This document shows, one piece after another, positions 37,601-49,600 of a DNA stretch of 64,000 nucleotides. Each line of letters starts with the position of its first letter. The first letter of the stretch is position 1. Origin of the DNA: CBDBJR01 sp965206445 (GTDB lineage: Bacteria; Pseudomonadota; Gammaproteobacteria; Arenicellales; Poriferihabitantaceae); NCBI GenBank assembly GCA_965206445.1, contig CBDBJR010000002.1:2418001-2482000 (forward strand), in the 5' to 3' direction. The position numbers and the translations under genes were made by a program. The notes under the pieces were generated by a model. That model was given only the letters and a program-made list of their open reading frames with translations. It was not told the origin of the DNA and did no database searches.

Positions 37601-40600
37601 CTCCGGGTCGCTGAAACCGGCGGCGACGTCCACGGCGACCGGCGGCAGGCCCAGCGTCACCGTCGGCGCCGCGAGCACCTCGGCCACGACCGGCGGCTCG
37701 TTGACATCGTCGACCGTCACCGTGACCCTGGTCGACGACGTGACGGTGCCGGACGCCAGCGTCACCGTCAGCGTCACGGTCAGCGTATAGCTCGGCGTGT
37801 GCTCGAAATCGAGCGGCGCAATCAACCGCAACTGACCGTCGGCCGCGCCGACCGCAAACACCGTCCGCGGGCTGCCGTCGGCGGTGTTGTCGTCGGTATG
37901 ACCGGCGGTGATGCGCCAGGCCGACGACACCCCGGTCGGGAAACCGTCCGGCGGCGTCAGCGGCTCGCCGACCAGGGTCTCGAGCTCGGTGTCTTCGGGC
38001 AGCGCCACCGCCCCCGTCGGCGACGGCACGACGGTGACGTCAAACACCTGACGCGCCCGCGACGGGCGGCCCACGCTATCGGACGGGTCGGCCGCGTCCA
38101 CGCTCAACGTCGCCGTGCCGGGCGCCGCCGGGCGGATGGTCAGCAGGTCGCCCACCAGGTCGGCCTCAACCGACCCGGCACCCGCCAGCGCCAGCGCCAG
38201 CGTCCAGGTCAGGGCTTCGCCTTCCGGGTCGCTGAAGTAATCGGTGAGGTCGAACATCACCGGCGGCAGCCGGCCGACCGTGATTATCTGCGCCGCAATC
38301 ACCGCATCCACGGCCGGCGGCTCGTTGACCGCCTCGACCGTGATGGTGACCTCGGCCTCGGCCATTATCGCGCCGACCGCCAGCCGCACCGTCAGCGTAT
38401 AGCGCGGCGTGTGCTCGAAATCGAGCGGCTCAATCAACGCCAGCTGGCCGTCGGTCACGCCGATCTCAAACACCACCCGCGGGCTGCCGTCGGCGGTGTT
38501 GTCGTCGGTGTGGCCGCCGATGATGCTCCAGACCGGCGCCCCGGACGGGAAATCGCTCGCCGTCAGCGGCACGCCGACCGGGCGGTTGTCGGGCGTGTTT
38601 TCCGGCAGCATGACCGTCAGCGGCGCCAACGACGGCGGCGGCCCGACGGTCACGTCAATCGTCTGCTCCGCCCGCGACGGGTTGTCGGCGGTATCAAACC
38701 GGTCGGTCGCGGTCACCCTGATCATCGTGCCGCCCTCCGCCACCCCGGTGATGACGACCACATTGTCCGTCACCGCGACCGTGGCCACGGTCGTATCGTC
38801 ACTGGTCGCCCGGTAGGTCAGCAGATCGCCTTCCGGGTCGCTGAAGCCGGTGGTGGCGTCCACCGTGACGCTCGCCCCGACCACCACCGGCGGCGACGCG
38901 ATGCTGCCGTCCGCGATCGGCGGCGCATTGGCGATGATGGTCACACTAAAGCGCACCCGGGCGGTGCCGACGGTGTCGGTCGCGCTGTAGGTCAGCATCA
39001 CCGCCGCGCCGATGGTGGTCGGCGACCCGCTCAGCAGCGGCGGCTCGGCGGCGGGGTCAAACACCAGCCCGGGCGGCAGCGCACCGGTCAGCGTGTAGCT
39101 GATGCTGCCGCCGGTCGCCGCCGGCAGCGTCAGCGGCGGGATCGCCGCGCCGGCGCGATAGATCTGATCCGCCGGTGCGGGCAACACCGGCCCGCCGACG
39201 GTCACCGTAAAGCGCACGCTGGCCATGCCGGTCACGTCGGCGCCGTCGCGCTCGGTCGCGCTGTAGGTCAGCGTCACCGCCGCGCCGCGGGTCGGCGTGC
39301 CGGACAGCCGCAGGCTGGCCGGCGTAAACGTCAGCCCCGGCAACACACTCGCCAGCGCCGCGCCATCCGACCCGGTCAGCGTGTAGGCCACCGTGCCGGT
39401 GGTGCCGCTGGCGGTCGGCAACACCAGCGGCGGGTTGAGCGCCACGCCGGCCGACAGCAGCCGATCGGGCAGGGCCGCCGGCAGCCGCGGGCCGCTGACG
39501 GCGACCGCAAAATGCACCGTGGCGGTACTGACGTCGTCGGTGGCGGTGTAGGTCAGCAGCATCGACGCGGCGCCGGTGCGCGGCGTGCCGGACAGCGTGC
39601 GGCTATCCGCCGCGCGGTTAAAGCGCAGCCCCGGAAAGGCCGACCCCAGCGCCACCCGGCGCGGCGCAACCAGCGCATAGACCACCGTGCCGGTGGTGCC
39701 GCTGGCCGCCGGCAGCGTCAGCTCGGCGAGGGCGCTGCCGGCCATCAGGCTCAGATCAGCCGGCGCGGTCAGCTGCGGCCCGACCACGACGACGGCAAAC
39801 GTGGCGGTCGCACTGCTGCCGCCGTCGGTGACGCCGTAGGTCAGCCTCACCGGCGCGCCGCCGGTGCCGACCAGCGGCGTGCCGGACAGCGTGCGCCGGT
39901 CGGCCGCGGGGTCAAACGTCAGCCCCGGCAGCGCGCTCAAATCCACCCCGTTCGGCCCGGTCAGCGTATAGGTCAGGGCCTCGGTGATGTCGCTCGCCGC
40001 CGGCAACTGCAACGGCGTGATGGCGCTGCTGATCCGGTACGTCAGCGCCGCCTCCGGCGCCGTCAGGCCGAGGCCGGTCACCGCCACCGCAAAGGCGGTG
40101 GTCGCGCTGCCGGCGGTGTCGGTGACGCGGTAGGTCAGCATGACCTCGGCGACCGTGGTCGGGGCGCCGGTCAGCCGGCCGGTGGCGGCGTCCAGCGTCA
40201 GCCCGGGCACGGCCTGCGCCAGCGCCAGGCCGTCCGGCCCGGTCAGGCCATAGGTCAACGCGCCGTCGCTGCTGGTGGGCGGCGGCAGCGTCTCGTCAAC
40301 CAGGCCGCCGCGCAGATAGCTGCGCATCATCAGCGTCGGCAGCTGCGGGCCGGTGACGGTCACCGGAAACGCCACGCGGGCGGTGCCGAGGGCGTCGCCG
40401 GTGGCCGTCTCGGTGATGCTATAGGTCAGCATGACCGCGGCGGCGGCACTGAGCGGCGTGCCGGTCAGCCTGCGCGTGGCGGCGTCAAACGTCAGCCCCG
40501 GCACCGCCTCCGCCAGCGGCATGCCGCCCGGCCCGGTCAGCGTGCGGGTGCCGCCGAAGCCGAAGGTACCGCGATTGGGGCGAATCAGCGACCCGAGCGG

Positions 40601-43600
40601 CAACTCCAGCGCGCTGATCGCCACGCCGGCCGGGTAACGCTGCGCCGCCGGCTGGGTCAGCAGCGGGCCGATGATCAGCAGCTCAAAGCTCTCCCGGATG
40701 ACCGCCGTGGCGACCCCCAGGTCGTCGCGCTGGGTGACCACGTAGGTCACCGTGTCGGCCACCCCGTCCTGGAGGGCGACGGCATTGCGCGGCGTGCCGG
40801 ACAGCGTGCGCCGGTCGGCGTCAAACGTCAGCCCCGGTACCGCCAGCCCGGTCAGTGCGTAGGTCGCCGTGCCGACCACCTCGGCCTGCGGCAGCCGCAG
40901 CGGCGCGATCCGGCTGCCGACCGCATAGACCTGATCGACCAGCAGCGGCAGCGACGGCCCGATAACCGCAACCGTAAAGGTGACGCGGGCGGTAGCGACG
41001 GTGTCGCGCGCGGTGTAGGTCAGCCGCACCGGCGCGGCGATGGCGGGCGGCGTGCCGGTCAGCCGGCGTTCGGCGGCGGCGGGGTCAAACGTCAGCCCCG
41101 GCAGCTGGCTCAAATCGGTGCCGTTCGGGCCGATCAGGCGGTAGACCACCGTGCCGATCGCGCCGCGCGCCGCCGGCAGTTGCTGATCGGCCGCGACGCC
41201 AGACGACAGGCGCAGATCGGCGGGCGCCGTCAGCGTCGGCCCGGCGGCGATGGTGGTGATGTCAAAGCTGACCCGGGCGCTGCTGTTGTCGTCGGTGGCG
41301 GTGTAGGTCAGCGTCACGCTGCCGGTGGCGAGCGGCGTGCCGGTCAGCACGCGGGCGTCGGCGGCGGGCGCAAACGTCAGCCCCGGCAGCGCGCTCAAAT
41401 CGGTGCCATTCGGGCCGGTCAGCGTGTAGCTCACCGGGCCGTCGGTGTCACGCGCCGCCGGCAGCGTCAGCGGGGTGATGGCGCTGGTGACCACATAGCT
41501 CTGATTGGGCAGCGGCGGCAGCCGCGGCCCGGTCAGGGTGACGTCAAAGAACACCGTGCTGTGAACGGAGGTGCGGGAGACCGCGTAGCGCAGTGTGACC
41601 GTGTCGCCGGAGTTGCCGGTCGGCGTACCGGACAGGATGCGTTCGGTGGCGTCAAACGTCAGCCCCGGCACCACGCTCCCCACCGCTTCGTCGTCCGGCC
41701 CGCGCAACTGGTAGAATAGTGGCAGGGCGCTGTCGGGGTCGGGGTCGACGTTCGACGGCATCGGCAGCGTCAGCGGGGTGATGGCGCGCCCGATGGCAAA
41801 GCGCTGCGCGGGCACCGGCGGCAGCTGCAACGACGCGGTGACGGTCAACGAAAACACCACGCTGACGATGCTGTCGCGGTCGCCGACGGTGTAGCGCAGC
41901 ATCACCGGGTCGGTGGGGTTGATCGTGCTACCGGACAGCACGAGGCTGTCCGGCGCAAACGTCAGCCCGGGCACGAGCGCGGCCAGCGGCTCGCCGTTCA
42001 GCCCGGTCAGCTCGTAATACACGCTGCCAACGGTGTTGGTGGCCGCCGGCAGCGTCACAGAGATCGTGCCGCCGCCGGAGACATAACGCTGATCCGCCGG
42101 CGTCGGCAGCCGCGGGCCGCTGATGAAGACGGTAAAGGTGGTGCTGGCGAAGCCATCAAAGCGGTCAACCGCAAGGTAGGTCAGCGTCACCGGGTCGGCG
42201 GCAATGGTCGGCGTGCCGAACAGCGTGCGGCTGGCCGGGTCAAACGTCAGCCCCGGCAGCTGGGTCAAATCCTGGCGGTTCGGCCCGACCAGCGAGTAGA
42301 CCGGGGGCGTCTCGATGCCGGCGCGGGTCGCCTCCGGCAGCGTCAGCGGCGGGGCGACGGCGTTGACCGCATAGGTAAGGCTCGCCCCCCCAATCATCTC
42401 GTCCAGCCTCAGCTCGGCGATGCCGACGCTGACCGCAAAGATCGCGCTGGCGCTGCTGACGTTGTCGGTCGCGGTGTAGGTCAGCATCACCTCGGCGGCG
42501 GCGGTCGGGGTGCCGGTCAACCGGCGCTCGGCGGCGTCAAACGTCAGCCCCGGCAGCACCGCCGCCAGCGCCACCGGGTTGCCGTCGGCGGCGGCCGGGC
42601 CGGTCAGCGTATAGGCGATCGCGCCGGTGGCGTCGGTGGCCGACGGCAGCGTCAGCGGCGGTATGGTGTCGCCGACCTCAAAGGCCTGCGCGACCGGCGC
42701 GGACACCTGCAACCCGACCACCGTCACCGCAAAGCGCGTCGTGACGGTGCCGACCGTGTCGGCGACGGTGTAGGTCAGCATCTGCGCCGCGGCGACCGTG
42801 GTCGGCATGCCGGACAGCGTGCGCGTAGCCGGCGCAAACGTCAGCCCCGGCACCACCTCCGCCAGCGGCGCGCCGTCCGCGCCGGTCAGCGTATAGGTAG
42901 TCGCGCCGATGGTGTCGGCCTGCGGCAGATTCAGCGTCAGCGCCTGACCGACCGGCAGATCCTGCTCCCCCGGCGTGCTCCTGAACCGCGGCCCGACCAC
43001 CGTCACCGCAAACTGCCGTGTGGTGGTGCCGACGCGGTCGGTGGCGCTGTAGGTCAGCAACACCGGGGCGTCAACGTCGGTGAGGCGGACCGGGGTGCCG
43101 CTCAGCCGACGCTCGGCGGCGGCAAACGTCAGCCCCGGCAGCGCCGCCGCCAGTGCCACCGGGTTGCCGTCGTCGTCGCCCGGCGGGGTCAGCGTATAGG
43201 CGGTGTCGCCGCTGGTGGCGGTGGCCGACGGCAGCGGCGCGACCGCGCTCGCCCGACCGGCCGACAGGCGCAGATCGGGCAGCACCGCCGGCAGCCGCGG
43301 CCCGCTGACGGCAATGGTAAAGCGCGCCGTGGCGATGACGCGGGTATCATCGGCGGCGGAGTAGGTCATCGTCATCGGCGCCGTGGCGGTGGTCGGCCGA
43401 CCGGACAGCATGCGCGCCGCGGCATCAAACGTCAGCCCCGGCACGGCGCGCGACAGCGGCGCGTTTTCCGGCCCGACCAGCCGGTAGACCACCGGGCCGA
43501 CCTCGGCGTTCACTGCCGACAGCGTCAGGTCGGGGATCGGCAGGTCGAGCGGATAGCGCTGATTGACCGGCCCGACCAGCCGCGGCCCGGTGATTGCGAT

Positions 43601-46600
43601 CCGGAAGTGGCGGCTCGCGGTGCCGTCGGCGTCGGTCGCCGTATAGGTCAGCTCGGTCGCGTCGGTGACGCGCGTCGGCGTGCCGGACAGCCGCAGGTTG
43701 ACCGGGTTGAACACCAGCCCGGCCGGCAGATCGCTGTCGTCCGGGCCGCGCAGGGTAGTGGTGGTCGGGCCGTTGGCCTGGGTCACCTCCGGCAGTTGCC
43801 GGCTGACCACGCGGTTGATCGGATAACTCTGGTCGGCCACCGTCGGCAGCCGCGGCCCGGGCAGTGCCAGCTCAAACAACTCGGTGGCCACGCCGACGTC
43901 GTCCGCGGCGGTGTAGGTCAGCGCAATCCGGTCGCCCATGGTCGGCGTGCCGGACAGCACCCGCGCATCCGGGTCAAACGTCAGCCGCGGCGGCAGCCCG
44001 ACGGGGGTCAGCGTGTAGGTGGCCGCGCCGGTGGTGTCGCCGGCCGCCGGCAGCGTCAGGGACAGCGGCGCACCGGCGGCGAAGCGCTGGTTGGCGATGG
44101 CCGTCAGCCGTGGCCCGTTGACGGTCACGGAAAAGGACACCGAGACGGTGCGCTCGGCGGCGGTGAACGCGTCCGCCGGCCCGGCGGGATTGGTCGCGTT
44201 GTAGGTCAGCAGCACCGCCTGGGCAGTGCGCCGCAGCGTGCCGGACAGCACCCGGTTATCCGGGTCAAACGTCAACCCCGGCAGCGCCGCCGCCAGCACC
44301 ACCGGGTTGCCGGTGGCGTCGGCCGGGCCGGTCAGCGTATAGATCGGCGCGCTCATGCCGGTCGCCGCCGGCAGCGTCAGCGGCGGGATCGGGACACCGA
44401 CCGTATAGACATAGCGCAGCTCATCCGGTGCGCTCAACTGTGGCCCGGCGAGGCTGACGGTGATCGTCAAGGGCGTCGTGGCGAAGCCGACCGGATCGGC
44501 GACCGAATAGATCAACGACCGCATACCGCTGTCGGTGGAGGGGAGCAGAGTACCGGACAGGATGAGCGTGGCCGGGTCAAACACCAGCCCCGGTAACACC
44601 GCGGCCAGGCTCCGGTCGTTCGTCCCGGTCAGCGTGTAGGTGGTCGGGCCGATCAGGCCGGTGGCTATCGGCAGCGTCAGTTCGACCGGGACGCCGACCG
44701 TATAGAACTGATTGACCAGCGGGGTCAGACGCGGGCCGGTGACGGTGAGGTCAAAGGTGGCGGTGGAGTCAAAGGTGGTGGTGAAGACGATCATATCCAT
44801 GCCGTCGTCAGACTGCCGGGTGATGTCGTCAGACTGGGTGATGCGGTAGGTCAACGTCAGCGGGCCGTCGGTGGGGTTGACCGGGGTACCGGACAGGGCG
44901 CGGGAGCGCGGGTCAAACGTCAGCCCCGGCACCGCGGTCGCCAGATCGGTGCCGTCCGGGGCGGTCAGCGTGTAGGTCGCTCCGCCGTCATCGGACCGAG
45001 CCGGCGGCAGAATCAGGAGCGGGATCGACCGGCTGTTCGGGTAGCTGCGGTCGGCCAGCGGCTCCAGCACCGGCCCGGTGACGACCAGGTCAACCGCGAC
45101 CGTGGTGCTGCCGACGGTGTCGGTGGCGGTGTAGCTCAGCGTCACCCGGTCGACGCGGGTCGGCACGCCGGACAGCACCCGGGTGGCCGGATCAAACCGC
45201 AGCCCCGGCACCGCCGCCGCCAACGGCTGGTCGTCCGGGCCGGTCAGCGTGTAGTCCACCGCGCCGACGCTGCCGGTGGCCAGCGGCAGGGTCAGCGGCG
45301 CGAGCGCCAGACCGACCGCATAGTCGCCGTCAAACAGCGGTGCGGTCAGACTCGGCCCGGCGGCGGCCACCACCACGTCAAAGGTGACCGCGTGGGTGGA
45401 GTCCCGTGTGATGCCGAAGATGCGGTCGTTGAAGACGCTGGCCGCCGTATAGGTCAGCGTGGACACCCCCGCGTCGGTCGGCGTGCCGGACAGCGTGCGC
45501 GTCGCCGCGGTAAACGCCAGCCCGGTGGGCAGCGCGCCGGTCAACGTGTAGGTTAGCGGGCCGCCGCTGGTGAAGAAACCCGGGCTCTCCACCACCACGG
45601 CATCCGGCAGCACCACGGGGTCGATCGCCTGATTGACGGGATAGACCTGGGTCGCCGGCACGCGCAAAGACGGCCCCGCAACCCGGACTAACCGAAATCT
45701 CGAGTCGCTGCCGGCTTCGTCGGTGGCGGTGTAGCGCAGCCGGCTGACACCGGGGGTGGTCGGGGTGCCGGTCGCCCCGTTGCCGGTAAAGGTCAGGCCG
45801 GGCACCAGCACCTCCGGCGGCTCGCCGTGCTGCCCGGTCGTGGTGTAGGTGATGGTGCCGGTGTTGGTGCGGCTGTTGACGCCACCCAGGACCAACAATA
45901 CCCTCACGCCGACAAGGAGGTTTAGATCCGGTGGCACAGGCAGCTGCGGCCCCCGGAGATTCAGGGTTACTGTGGTCTGAATGGCGTCAATAATTACATC
46001 GTCAACCCGCTCGGTGATGCCATAGGCATGTGTGCTGCGCGCCAGTGGCGTGCGGACCGTGGGGGACGGCGGTCTGCTGACTGGCGTACCGAACAGCGTG
46101 CGGCTGGCGGCATCGAACGCCAGCCCCGCGGGCAAGCTGCCGCTTAGCGCGTAGGTGATATTGTCCTCCACCGGCAGGCTGCCGCGGAAGGCCGTCGGCA
46201 GTGGCGTGGGGGGCAACGGTTGGCCGAACGCAATGTCCAGCACCAGGTCGCCCGGCGGCTCCAGCCGCAACGCGGACGGGGTGGGCGGGATGGGCGGGGT
46301 GAAGACCAGGCCAAACGACACGCCGATGGTGCTGACCTCGTCGCTGACGCGGTAGGTCAGCAGCACCGCGTCGGGAAACGTCGGCACCAGCGGCGTGCCG
46401 GACAGCACGCGGGTCACCGGGTCGAACCGCAGCCCCGGCGCCACGGCCGCCAGGTCAACGCCGTTGGCGCCGGTCAGCGCATAAGTGGTGTCGCCGGTGG
46501 TGGCGGTGGCCGCCGGCAGCGGCAGCGGGGGGATCGGGGCGCCGGCGGGATAGCTGAAATCCGGCAGCGCGCCCAGCCGCGGCCCGCTGATGGTGACGGC

Positions 46601-49600
46601 AAACGTGGCGCTGGCCGGGCCGACGCTGTCGCTGGCGGTGTAGGTCAGCAGCACCGGGTCGGCGGCGACGGTCGGCGTGCCGGACAGCCTGCGCCGGTCC
46701 GGGTCAAACGTCAGCCCCGGGATGGCGCTCGCCAGCGCGGTCGGCCCGTCGACGCCGAGCGGCCCGGTCAGCGTATAGCGCGGCGACTCGCCGGTGACGC
46801 TGCGGCTGACCGCCGGCAGCACCAGCGCGTCAATCGGACGGCCCACCGGCCAGGTCTGCGCGCGCGGCATCTCCAGCAGCCGCGGGCCGTCGACGGTGAC
46901 CGTGAACTGCGCAGTCGTGTCTCCAAAAACCAGGGAGTCGGGAACCGACTCGCGGACAATGTAGTTCAGCACCGTGCTGCCGGCCGTGACCGGCGTGCCG
47001 GTCAGCCGGCGGCTGTCCGGGTCAAACGTCAGCGCCGGGTCAAACGTCAGCCCCGGCAGCGCGTCCAGCGCGACGCCGTTGGGGCCGGTCAGCGTGTAGG
47101 CCAGCACCCTCCCGGGGTCGCTCGGCGTGGCCATCGGCAGCAGCAGATCAATCGGCACACCAGACGGCCATTTTTGATTGGTCACCGCCACCGTCGGGCC
47201 GACGACCACGAAGTCGAAGATGCGCGTGGCGGTGCCGGTTAGTTCGCTGTCAGTACTGATCGCGGCAGTGGCCGTGTAGGTCAGCGTCGTGGTGCCGGCG
47301 ACCAGCGGACTGCCACTCAGTTGCTGGGAGGACGGGTCAAACATCACCCCGGCGGGTGGCGGGCCGCCGTTCGGGCCGGTCAGCGTGTAGGTGACGTCAA
47401 CATTATTGGGGACAACGGCCATCGGCAACGTCTCGGTGCTGCCGGTGCCGGCAAAAAACAGCACATTCTCCACTGCCGCCAACACCGGGCCCTGGATTCG
47501 TATTTCAAACTCGGTCGAGGTGGTGCCGCGGCTATCGGTCGCGGTGTAGGTCAGCACCTGCGCCGCCAGGGTGCCAGAGAGCGGCGTGCCGAACAGAACA
47601 CGGTTATCCGGGTCAAACGCCAGCCCCGGCAGCACCGCCGCCAGCGCCACCGGGTCGCCGAGGTCGTCGTCCGGGCCGGTCAGCGTGTAGGCTACCTCGC
47701 CGTCGGCATTGGTGGCCGGCGGCAGCACCCGCAACACCGGCCTGCCGGCTATCGGCGTAAAAAGGTCCAGCGACGGCAGGGCCAACGGCAGGTCGACAGT
47801 GGCGGTGGCGGTAACCGTAGCGGTCGCGGTGCCGACGTCGTCGGTGGCGCGGTAGGTCAGCTCCACGCTGCCGCCGTTGATCGGGGTGCCGAACAGGATG
47901 CGGCTGTCCGGGTCAAACACCAGCTCCGGCAGCGCCTGCGCCAGGGCGATGCCGCCCGGCCCGGTCAGCGTGTAGCGCACGCGGCCGCTGCTGCGCTCGG
48001 CCGCCGGCAGCGGTGGCTGCGTCGGCAGCGCGACGCCGGTCGGAAAGCGCAGCGCGACCGGCGCCGCCAGCGTCGGCCCGTTGACGGTGACGGCAAACGG
48101 CACGCTGGCGGTGCCGACGCGGGCGGTGGCGGTGTAGTGCAGCATGACCGCGTCGCTGCCGCCGGCCGGGGTGCCGGACAGGAGGCGCGTGGCCGGGTCA
48201 AACCTCAGCCCCGGCAGCACGGTCGCCAGCGCCGCGCCGTCCGCCGCGGTCAGCGCATAGTCGGTGGCGCCGTCGTCGTTGGTCGCCGCCGGCAGCGTCA
48301 GGCTGACGGCGCTGCCGGCGGTCAGCACCGGCACCGCCGACGTCGGCAGCTGCGGCCCGACGATGGTGAAGTCAAAGTGCACCGTGCTGCTGCCGCTGTC
48401 GTCGGTGGCGCCGCCGTCGCCGCTCTCGGTGGCGGTGTAGGTCAGTGTCACCGGGCTGACGCCGACCGTCGGGGTGCCGGTCAGCATGGGCGCCGCGGGG
48501 TCGGGGTCAAACCTCAGCCCCGGCAGCACACTGCCGACGGCGGCGCCGTCCGGCCCGGTCAGTGTATAGGTCAGCCTGAACGCAGTGCCGTCGGTGGTGG
48601 TGGCGTCGGTGGCCGTCGGCAGCGCCAGCGCCAGCGCTCTGCCGACGACGGTGCTGGTGTCGACGCCGCGCAACGTCAGCGTCGGGCCGGTGCGGTTGAT
48701 CCGGACGGTGAAGCGCTGCGTGGCGACGCCGACGGCGTTGATGGCGGTATAGACCAGCGTAGCGGTGACATCCTCGGCCTCGGCGCTGCTGTCGAGCAGG
48801 GTCAGCTGCCCGGTCAACCGGCGGCTGGCGGCGGTATAGGTCAGCGCCTCCACCGCGAGTGCCGTGGCCACCGGGATGCCGCCGACGCCGGTCAGCGCGT
48901 AGTCGGTCGCGCCGTCGTCATCCAGGGACAGCGGCACCGGGGCCAGCGGCAGCGTGAGGTCGATCTCCACGCCGGCGGCATAGGTGCGATCGAGCAGCGG
49001 CGGTAACCCTGGCCCGGCGACCGTCACGTCCACGGTGTGCACAACGGTGCCGTCGTCGTCGCTGGCGACATAGACCAGCGCGACCGGCGTGATGCCGGTG
49101 CCGTTGAGCGGCACGCCGGACAGGGTGCGGCTGACCGGGTCAAACGACAGCTCCGGGAGTCTCTCCGCCAGCGTGCTCCCGCTCGGCCCGAACAGCGCAT
49201 AGGTGGTGGTGCCGTCGTCGTTGTCGGCCGCCGCCAGCCGGTCGTTGACCGGCGTGCCGGCGGTATAGGTCAGCGCCGCCGGGGCGCGCAGCTGCGGGCC
49301 GGCGACGGCAACGTCAAAGGTGACGCTGACCGGGCCGAGGTCGTCGGTGACGGTGTAGGTCAGCGTCAGCGCGGCGCCGATGGTCGGCCGGCCGGACAGC
49401 ACCTGTGTGGCCGGCGCAAACGCCAGCCCCGGCAGCACCGCGGCCAGCGCGGCGCCGGCCGGGCCGGTCAGGGTGTAGGTCGGCGGGCTGGTGGCGCCGG
49501 TGGCGGCCGGCAGCGTCAGTGATTCAATCGCGACGTTGACGCGCCAGGTCTGATCCGCCGGCGCGGCCAGCTGCGGGCCGGTGACGGTGACCACAAACGT

